Shown: positions 56,426 to 64,000 of the stretch, in pieces
How positions within the stretch are numbered: the stretch's first letter is position 1
Layout: each line of letters starts with the position of its first letter
NCBI GenBank assembly: GCA_018105865.1
Contig: CM030848.1
Span: 3,581,501 to 3,645,500, forward strand
Source: Metaphire vulgaris
Lineage: Eukaryota > Annelida > Clitellata > Crassiclitellata > Megascolecidae
DNA length: 64,000 nucleotides
Direction: 5' to 3'
The notes under the pieces: generated by a model
Seen by the model: only the letters and a program-made list of their open reading frames with translations
Database searches by the model: none
Told to the model about the DNA's origin: nothing
Program-made: the position numbers and the translations under genes

Positions 56426-57477
56426 CATTGGGCGCAACAGGTGGGCCAGGTGGGCCAGGTGGCCCACCCAATATTTAGATCCAATGGCCACAATGTGTTT
56501 GGCCCACCCAATTACAATTGGCAAATTACAATGTTTTGTTGAACTAATAACCGCAAATCCCCAATATATTGGCTTAATATTGCAATATTATCCAATATAT
56601 TATATTTTCAAATTTTTACTCAATGCTATCGCCCATTTGGGAAGGACGGTTAACTGTAAAGACGGTAAGGGGAGGAGAGGAGATGGATCCAGAGCTGAGG
56701 GCTCCAAGCCCCATGGGCAGGGCCTCCGAGAGCGAGGGGCAGAGGGGGCAAATGCACAGGGGCCCGGCGATCTGGAGGGGGCCCGGGCCGATGATGAATA
56801 TGAATAATTAACAATAATACCAATAATAACACTAAAGAAAGGGGGCCCGGCGAGTTAAAGGGGAGCCCGGTCCTGAGGACATCAAAAGCATCAAAATGAA
56901 CAGTGTGAACAGGGGCGTCATTTGGGGAGGGGCAAGCCGACCCCCCAAAGAAAATGAAGAAATAATGTGTTAAGTAAATAAATACTGTAAATGTGAAATG
57001 TGCAAAAAATCGCCAAAATTGTTTAAAACTTGCCAAAAAAATGTCAAAAATGTTCAAATTTGACAAAATTGGTCCAAATTGCCCAAAATTTGTCTATAAT
57101 TGCCCAAAGTTTGCCCATAATTTGACAAAATTTGGCCAAATGTTACCAAAAAATTATCTCGCCCCGAAGATAGTGTGAAATGACGCTACTGAGTGTGAAA
57201 AAGAGCGACAAAAAAAAAGGTCATCACTAGTTTTCGAGAGTTGCAACATGACATCGTCTCGGTTAATTTGGGTTAAACCAATGACAAGCAAAAAGGGACG
57301 TCGGTAATTTTTTTAAATTGCTTCGGCGCCCGCCGGCCATTCTGCACAGGGACCCGGAATTTCTCTCGGCGGGCCTGCCCATGCATGGGAGGCAAAGGAA
57401 TTGAATTAACCAAATTCATGTTGCTAACTGGCAACTTGTCCTGTTGGCCCACCCAATATTTGGCTCGTGCCCCCATG
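56426..57477. mobile_element. Insertion of unknown class with GTGGGCC-rich ends
   Basis: Boundaries come from comparison with the uninterrupted family-R copy at ~34410-34440. The left end has CAGGTGGGCCAGGTGGGCC, and the right end has GTTGGCCCACCCAATATTTG. GGCCCACCCAATATTT occurs near both ends but in the same orientation. Inside are GGGCCCGGCG repeats and a 282-bp hAT MITE. No coding sequence is recognised. Confidence 0.6.
56910..57191. mobile_element. hAT-type MITE, CAGGGGCGTCATTT ends
   Basis: The ends CAGGGGCGTCATTT and AAATGACGCTACTG are inverted repeats with mismatches. They are flanked by the exact 8-bp duplication AGTGTGAA (56902-56909 and 57192-57199). The interior is a run of GCCCAAA(A/G)TTTG-like words. 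Confidence 0.93.
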
Positions 57478-57647
57478 ATGGTGAATCCTATAGAAAGCGG
57501 CCTTTCACAGCAGAAACGTTCGCAGACATGTCAACGAAGCACGGAAGAAGATGTTGAGATTCCGCAGAGGTGTTGTATTGTCAGCGTCGCCGTCATCATC
57601 TTCACCATCTTCATCATAATAATAATCATCATAAGAGTAAGTAGAAT

Positions 57648-57890
57648 ACAAAGAATAAGAAATTAAGACATCAGGAAAAGACTGGGCATGAAAGATACAA
57701 TAATAGATAAAATCAGAACAAAAAGACTTAGTTGGTATGGACACGTAAATAGAATGAAAAGCAACAGACTCCCATATAAAGCACTTTACACATACAAAGA
57801 AGGCAAAAGAGGAAGACCCAGGAAAAGTGGATAGATAACATCAAAGAAGACTTCGAAAAAGATAAATGGAAAAGTTTTGTGTCTAACTAT
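57648..57890 (+). pseudogene. RTE-like LINE C-terminal fragment
   Basis: Across two frames: RLGMKDTIIDKIRTKRLSWY, GHVNRMKSNRLPYKALYTYK and EGKRGRPRK-WIDNIKEDFEKD. This is the conserved post-RT block of RTE-like elements (KRLxWYGHVxRM...RGRPRKxWxDNI). There is a one-base gap near 57825. No RT core is nearby. Confidence 0.85.
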
Positions 57891-58184
57891 TGCCGCTAAT
57901 CGGATACGTCATTTCACTGTTTTTTAGGGGGGGCAAGACACTTTCGACCTGACAAGTTACAAGTTTGCGAAAAAGTTGACGACCTTTTTTTGCTTGTCAG
58001 TCATTTGTTTACGATTAGTTATTTCTTTAGATTACTCGACATCAAGCACTCCTTTAAGGCATATAAAAACTAAATAACACAAACATTGGCGAAAAAAAAT
58101 TTTCACTAAAAATCAGGGGGAGGCAAATGCCCCTCTGCCCCTCAAATGACGTCCCTGCAGCTAATGAGTTGGCAGAAAGCAACT

Positions 58185-58258
58185 ATGATGATGATGATGA
58201 TGAATCGTAATCATCATAATCATCATAATCATCATCGTCGTCGTCGTCATCATCATTA
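58185..58258. repeat. (GAT)n/(CAT)n/(CGT)n trinucleotide repeats
   Basis: ATG ATG ATG, AATCATCATAATCATCAT and CGTCGTCGTC runs. From 58260 to 59190 no feature is recognised beyond AT-rich sequence. Confidence 0.85.
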
Positions 58259-59189
58259 TTGATGCACTGTATTGATGCATCTTGCAATTAATAAAAATGC
58301 CATTTATTTTGCTGTAATTCAGCACATTGGCAGGACGGCTTTCGAAGCAGCATTCAATAAACACTCGTGTAAAGTAGCCATTAGTCGGAGATTACAGTTT
58401 AAGCGACACAATGCGTATCAAGTGCATCCTATACAAAACACAGTTAGGCGACCACATTTGTGGTTTCTGTTATGTTATGCTTTAAATCGATGTTTGAAAA
58501 TAAAATAATTGAATAGGCAGAAATGACTACAGTAACATTTGCAAAGACTAATGAAAAGCACTTGACTTCGCTAGGTGGCGCTTCGGCGTGTTTACTGTTT
58601 TTTGGAGTTGTGGATTTTATCGCTTTAAATGTGATCTTGATCTTTTTCTAATTTTAGTTGAACTAATACTTTAACTTTAAGTCTCAGCGCCGAAAGTACT
58701 GTATAAAGATGCAAAATTAATCTTTCAGCAAAAATTTAACCATAAAACGCCTTACTGTCATACTGTCACTGAAAGAAATGTTTCCTATGCGTTTGCTACA
58801 CTTTTGCAAATGTATTTATATTTTTTGTTCCCGTTTTGTTCCGCCCACTTGCCATTCTGTCCGAGGACATAGGCGTCCGAATTGCCGTTGTTTGGGAGGC
58901 TTGAAAATATTGCGGTACGTGGACGGATTACCATCAGTCCAGTAAGCATCATCGGCGCTTTTGTCCTTTGGATTTACTTTTAAGAGACCGATCCAGTATT
59001 CAGCTCCTGTCAGATCATACCTAACAAAACAAACCAGTCAATACCGTGGACTATGCTGATAGTATGCTCTATGCCGAGAAATAACTGTCATGAGTTAATC
59101 GGCGTTCAATGTAGTAGATAAGATAGTAGAACACTCTACAATAGGCCTATAGCCTACTATGTATAGCGTACCGTACATTTATATCATGG

Positions 59190-59640
59190 GAAGACTAACA
59201 TGGGACCTATTGTGCATAAGACGCTCCACACAAATCAGCCAATGTATCTCCGATCGTTACTGACTGCTCAAGACAACCAGCACTCAACGAGGTCATCTGA
59301 TGCTAGTCATGCTACTACTCTTTACATACCCTATAGCAGGACTACTACTGGAAAACGTGTTTTTTCTGTTACCGTACCCAAACTTTGGAATTCTCTGCCG
59401 GTACAGATCCGCCAAACTGATTGTCTTACTACCTTCAGATCTAGACTTAAAACACATCTATTCCTGACTGCATATCCGCCTTAACCTGGAATCTGGAAGT
59501 ACAGACTGACCTTTGGATTACAACCTCGATTCACCACGGACAATGATTCACGACTACGATTATTCACTGAAGCGACCATCGACTGGTGCAGATGTACTGC
59601 TACAATGGCGCTAAAGAAGTCTAATACTACTACTAACATG
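59190..59640 (+). pseudogene. CR1/L2-like LINE 3' fragment of another family
   Basis: A 95-codon open frame (59200-59484) reads VHKTLHTNQPMYLRSLLTAQ, PYSRTTTGKRVFSVTVPKLW, NSLPVQIRQTDCL and FRSRLKTHLFLTAYPP-stop. This is the classic end of CR1/L2-type RT proteins. The 3' UTR includes TACAATGGCGCTAAAGAAGT and an ACTACTACT tail. It lacks RT motifs. Confidence 0.85.
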
Positions 59641-59649
59641 GTTGGAGAT

Positions 59650-60750
59650 TGTCCAATCCAGGTGGTATTCCAGAAAATTTAAAATTTCATGAAGCAATGT
59701 TTCTGATGTAACAGAAATAATCAGTGGCGGTTCCAAGAACTCTTGGTGGCCGATGCAATGAATTTCTCGGAAGTTGGTGGGGGATGCAACGCCGGCATCA
59801 GTATATTTTATTGAAAGTGCTTATTGAGAACGCTATTTATAACAGATTTTTTTATTAAAGAAACATTTCGCTCCGTATTGTGCTCAGTCAGTTACCAGCC
59901 GCCTGGCCCTGGAGAAACAAATAAGAAATTAAAGGCGTATCAGTACTTTCTTATCATATAATTCTGACAACAAATTCCTCTGGCCACCACCAGACCACCT
60001 ACAGCTGCAACTATCAATCATAAACAAAGACTACCAGACCTCAGCAACAATCAGAAATAAAGTGAACAATAATGAGAACAAATTAGGCCTATAGATGCAG
60101 ACTCTTCGTTGAAATTGACGCGCGCGCGTGCGTGTCAAAATGCAATAAAGAACTGTGCACAAAATCAAGCACGTCCATTTAATTGACAATAGGCCTATTT
60201 ATATTTAAGATAATTTGACGAAGTAGCTTATTCTGACAAAATAAGCGTGTAAATCGGACCCGAGCATGGCTGACGTCAGTCCTTTCTTTAAGAGGTCTAT
60301 GATTTGGTCTATGGTTTGGTCTGACGTTGTCATAGAACCCTTAAATGAATGGACTGACGGCGGCCTCGCTAGGGTCCGCGAACTTGGGTCAATTAAATAT
60401 TTGACACAACAATACATGCCATAAATTAAGCTCGGATATAGATGCAGCTGTAAAATTTGGTAGTATATAGGCCTAGCTCAAAAATGAATTTCCAACAAAT
60501 ATAAAACAATCGTAAGTTGATGACGTCATTAGTTATTTAATTAATAAATTAACGAACTAACGTGTTTCCATTGAGTTTTTAACACCATAGCACCTACAGT
60601 GTATTACATGATGCAGCTAGAGTTGCAACTGCAACTGCAAAACGATACAGCCATGACAGCTATAACATGGTAGTCTTACTCAAAAATGAACTCCCTACGT
60701 ATTTCAAGTAACCGAAAGTTGATGACATCGACAAGAAAAAGAAGTCAGCT
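59650..60750. other. No recognised feature
   Basis: AT-rich, with three TAGGCCTA octamers (60084, 60190, 60468). Confidence 0.45.
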
Positions 60751-60754
60751 TACA

Positions 60755-60756
<2 letters not shown>

Positions 60757-60787
<31 letters not shown>

Positions 60788-61885
60788 TTCTGACAATTTC
60801 ATATAGCGCAATACGCATAGCGAAGGCTAAAGTCAAGAGCGCTTTACAAGTGTCCCTAATAGGAGATGTTAAATAAACATGTTTTAAGGTTCCTAGTGAA
60901 CAGTTCAGGAGATGTCGCCCTAGTCACGTCCGCCGGCAGTGAGTTCCAAAGCAAAGGGTTGCCCCTCGAAACAGACCGATTCCCAAATTTTGCTGTCGTA
61001 GACGGGGGTGGAACCACCAATTGAGAACGGCTGCTTGATCGAAGCTGCGAGCGCCGATCAGACGACTTGGGCTTACAGACAAGATGTACTCAGTACTTAA
61101 GTACTCAGGGCAGAAAGGGTCATTTAACGTCCTAAATGTAAACCAGCAACGTTTAAAGGCTATACGCTCCGGAATCCGGAGCCAGTGAAGTTTGTCTCGT
61201 AATAGCGGTGTCACATGTTCATTCCACCTAGCGCCGAAGATCAGACGTGCTGAAACATTTAGCACCATCTGAAGACGGTTTAGCTGGCTGACAGGAAGTT
61301 CGAGTAAGATACTGTTACAATAATCCACTCGTGATAGAATGAGGGATCGAACCAGTTTAATCACGTCCGGTAATGGCAGGTAGCGGCGAATCTCCCGGAT
61401 CCTGCGTAACTGATAGTAACAGGTGCGAGTCACATTGTTTAAGTGACTGACAAACGAAAGTGACTCATCCAAGAAAACGCCTAGAAGACGTAGTTCAGTA
61501 CAAGGAACAATGTCTACATCTTCAATTGAAAACGGATTTCGTGGTATGAGATGTTACCTTCTAGGTGTACTTAACCAGAGGAACTCAGTCTTTGTTGGAT
61601 TCAGGGATAACCGATTTTCATCCGTCCACTGTTCGATCGAGGAAATACAGTCCATGATAGAGGACCGTAGTCGTTCGACGTCAGATGGATTACACGACGA
61701 GTAGACCTGAACGTCATCGGCATAAGCGTGCGAAGTAAGCCCACACGATTTGATGATTCGCCCTATATCTGCCACATATAGGATGAACAGTAGTGGGCCT
61801 AGTACTGATCCTTGCGGCACCCCACTGAGAACACGGCGCGAGTCGGACATAGACTGCATAATTTCATCAATCATCTGCTCTCTTT
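60757..61885 (-). pseudogene. CR1-like LINE, 5'-truncated, (ATT)n tail
   Basis: Minus strand from 61874: SRRVLSGVPQGSVLGPLLFI (motif B) and HAYADDVQVYSSC (motif C), then ENRLSLNPTKTEFLWLSTPR. After a frame break at ~61500: DESLSFVSHLNNVTRTCYYQ, RRIREIRRYLPLPDVIKLVR, LHWLRIPERIAFKRCWFTF and TLNDPFCPEYL. After another break the end is seen in other frames. The tail has TATATGAAATTGTCAGAAT before ATT repeats at 60757-60784. Motif A is missing because of truncation. It is closely related to 19784-23065. Confidence 0.9.
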
Positions 61886-61889
61886 AAAG

Positions 61890-62090
61890 GATTTAGAATT
61901 CTTTGGCCCGGGCCATTACAAAAACTCGTAAACATGATCACATTAGACCTGTCCTTCAAAAGTGACACTGGCTGCCAGTAGAACAGAGAATTGTATTTAC
62001 GACTGGTGTCCTTGTTTTTAAAATACTGCACTCTGGCCAACCTCAATATTTAAAATCTATGGTTAAACCATCCGAAACATTATTATAACA
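61890..62090 (+). pseudogene. LINE fragment (L2/CR1-like), immediately 3' of another LINE
   Basis: Translates as AITKTRKHDHIRPVLQK and HWLPVEQRIVFTTGVLVFK, then ILHSGQPQYL, with one break. It matches the LHWLPVxxRIxFKxxxLxFK block of L2/CR1-type proteins and is a different family from its neighbour. No other part of that LINE is visible. Confidence 0.7.
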
Positions 62091-62849
62091 TCTATAATAT
62101 TAAAATCGTTCCTCTGTATGTCTGTCACCTTGAAGCGTTCTCATTGGTTGACGAAGAAGCGTTTGACGAAGCGTACGTTTAGCACGGTTTAGTCGAGTCA
62201 TTGCAGCGTCAGAGGGGTGGGCGACGCGTACGCGACGACGGCGACGACGTTGCTATTGGTAACAATTGTTCGTAGCTTGAGGAAGTTGCGCAATTTTAAC
62301 GTACATTTTAACGTACACAAAAAATACGTGTACAGCGTCACAAATGGTCACAGTCGCGTGATTTTAACGTACTGTACATAGGCCTAATTATTACGTGGCG
62401 CAGAGCTTGGCTAGGTGGCGTATGTACATCATCGCTGGATGGCGCCGCGTGTGGCTGCCAAGGAATTTTGATCCTGCGATTAGTTTGTTTTTTGTCGGAC
62501 TATTTTCTCATTCAACTTCTCACGATGTACTAAAATTTGTACTATTTGTCAGTTCACCCGGAAATAGTATCGGTTTTAATTATTATTCGAGCGACTTTGG
62601 TGTATTTAAGAAGAAACGGACCGATCTTACACCAACACCGTTAACATTTCGAATATTACCGTTTAACCAAGATGGCCGTCGTTTGAATACGTTCTTATCG
62701 CTACCCTTCTCAACTGGTTTTCTGATTCGGAACTTTTGACTTAGGACATGCTCAACTTCTCGTCCACCGGTGGAGTTTTTTAGCTGAATTTAGCTGTATC
62801 GGTCGCCTTGTTCACGCGAGGACACTCGTCGTCGTCACGTTTTACTGTA
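62091..62849. other. Spacer, possible 5' leader of the LINE at 62850
   Basis: This contains the inverted CCAAT-type piece (62134-62152) and CGACGACGG repeats. It also has a 114-codon ORF (62395-62739, +) with no recognised motif, which may be leader sequence of the downstream LINE. Confidence 0.35.
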
Positions 62850-64000
62850 TCAAGCAGCAAATGTTTCGCTACACGTCAACCGAGTTGCTGGCCATTCGCT
62901 ACGACGCTGCCCGGCGCCTTGCGTTGTTGACATTTTGGCTGAACTCAACATCATTTGCACCCGCGGACCTTCTCGCCCGGTTCGTCGCCGCGGAAAGCGA
63001 GCGGGCCGAAGACGCTCGAGACCGATCCTGGCGCCAGCCGTGAATGGAGCCTTCGTTTTCACCGGGTTCAGTAACAGACACCACTCGCCATGCGTAGCCC
63101 GGCATCCGCCGAATATTCTTCCTGTTCGGACCCTTCGGCACACTGAAGCTAAGGGAGGCGAGGTGATATTCGGCCTCCTGAACATCCGGTCACTCAATAA
63201 TAAGCTTCACGATCTACTGGAAGTCTGTCGGGAGCATTCGCTGAAAGTCATTGGCTTTTGTGAGACTTGGCATAATGAAACATCTGCCTGGATCGGGCAG
63301 TTACTGAACGACGGTTACCAAGTGGTCGAGAGGGCCCGGTCTCGCCCTCAAGATGAAGCGGACCGTCTCTCCACCAACCACGGCGGCGTGGCCTTCTGTG
63401 CCGCTCCCGGTGTCCGACTATCCAAACTGCAGTTCATGCATCAGTTTCAGTCACTTGAATTGGTGGAGTCGTGCATTCTGGCCGTGGTCTACAAACCAGG
63501 CTCCGCCAAGTCCTCGCAGCTCTTCTTCTCGGAAATGTCGGAGTTACTGGGTGAACGGTGAACTTGCGTCACACAACGGACCTGTATACGTCGCTGGAGA
63601 TCTAAATGTGCGGCTCGACCGTGATGAGGATGCAGCCTGCCGCCAACTTCGTGAGCTTTTTACGTCTTATAACTTTACTTTCCAACCGACTAATGCGACG
63701 CACGTCGCGGAGGAATGCTCGATGTGGTTGCGTTTCATTGTGGCACCGTGGCACCACAGACGCGTGTAATAGACGTAGGGCTATCCGACCACCATCTGGT
63801 TAGCTGGTCGGTGCCGCTAACCAGGCCTCGTCCGGTCTACGTCTCCACTACACGACATGCCTGGCGTAAAGTCGACACCATTGCGTTTTTGAATGAGCTC
63901 GAGACCTCTAAGCTTTGTCAACCGGCCCTTTGGCCCATAATGGACGTTGACGAAATGGTTCGATTATACGATCAAGAGATCACTGACAGGCTGGTTGAGA
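62850..64000 (+). pseudogene. CR1-like LINE, 5' half, runs off the window
   Basis: The N-terminus reads RYTSTELLA, then after a frameshift at ~62905 CPAPCVVDILAELNIICTRG and RRRGKRAGRRRSRP, parallel to the start of the LINE at 19784. The APE endonuclease follows: FGLLNIRSLNNKLHDLLEV, FCETWHNE and LAVVYKPGS. After a stop/frameshift at ~63560 come VYVAGDLNVRLDRDEDA and, after another at ~63770, GLSDHHLVSWSVP. The frame continues to the window edge (LYDQEITDRLVE). At least three lesions make this copy inactive. RT should follow beyond 64000. Confidence 0.9.

Larger units (their letters stand above)
56265..57600 (-). repeat. Dispersed repeat family R, copy 3, split by a 1.05-kb insert
   Basis: The left part (56265-56425) has GACGACTTCTATAGCGCCGT and AAGTCAAAGGAGCTTTGACA, and ends ACGGTAG. 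The continuation is at 57478 (GTGAATCCTATAGAAAGCGG). In the copy at 34250 the same order is continuous (ACGGTAGCGAATCCCGTAGA), so about 56426-57477 is an insertion. Confidence 0.8.

Overview
This window looks like AT-rich, gene-poor nuclear DNA of an invertebrate animal, probably aquatic. The phylum cannot be fixed from sequence alone. The case for an animal rests on CR1/L2-like, jockey-like, RTE-like, L1-like and R2-type non-LTR retrotransposons, a tRNA-headed SINE, many hAT-type and other terminal-inverted-repeat (TIR) elements, metazoan-type TTAGGG motifs, long microsatellites and possible splice acceptors. There are no operons, ribosome binding sites, CRISPR arrays or rRNA genes.

Only two loci look like host genes. 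The clear one is an alpha-1,2-fucosyltransferase (GT11 family) coding exon at 49430-50686 on +. The weaker one is a terminal-exon candidate at 1803-2813 on -, with an acceptor before it and an AATAAA after its stop. Nearly everything else is mobile or repeat-derived.

Layout. 0-6.5 kb: hAT-like MITEs, the exon candidate, and an endonuclease-bearing LINE remnant split by a 289-bp palindromic element with a TTAGGG-like core and 9-bp target duplications. 6.9-11.3 kb: a CR1/L2 pseudogene and a 1-kb tandem duplication. 12.4-17.3 kb: two MITEs and a near-intact LINE with a restriction-like endonuclease, bounded by TA repeats on both sides. 17.5 kb: tRNA-derived SINE. 18.7-24.1 kb: a 5.4-kb hAT composite with a perfect 8-bp target duplication, holding a foldback repeat, a full-length open CR1-like LINE (1093 codons) and a transposase C-terminus. 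24.1-31.5 kb: LINE fragments, a CCAAT-rich minisatellite, palindromes and a 1.17-kb hAT element with a transposase C-terminus. 32-43.8 kb: more LINE fragments, MITEs, dispersed repeats and an L1-like RT split by a 137-bp insert. 43.9-48.3 kb: MITEs in TA tracts, local duplications, and a 1.87-kb giant inverted repeat. 49.4-50.7 kb: the fucosyltransferase. 51.4-64 kb: further nested MITEs and LINEs, ending in the 5' half of another CR1-like element that runs off the window.

The strongest results come from the sequence alone. Several insertions are proven by exact target duplications and, in some cases, by an uninterrupted copy elsewhere in the window. A set of hAT-ended MITEs each has an interior built from a different short self-complementary motif. 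The palindromic octamer TAGGCCTA occurs about 17 times where about one is expected.
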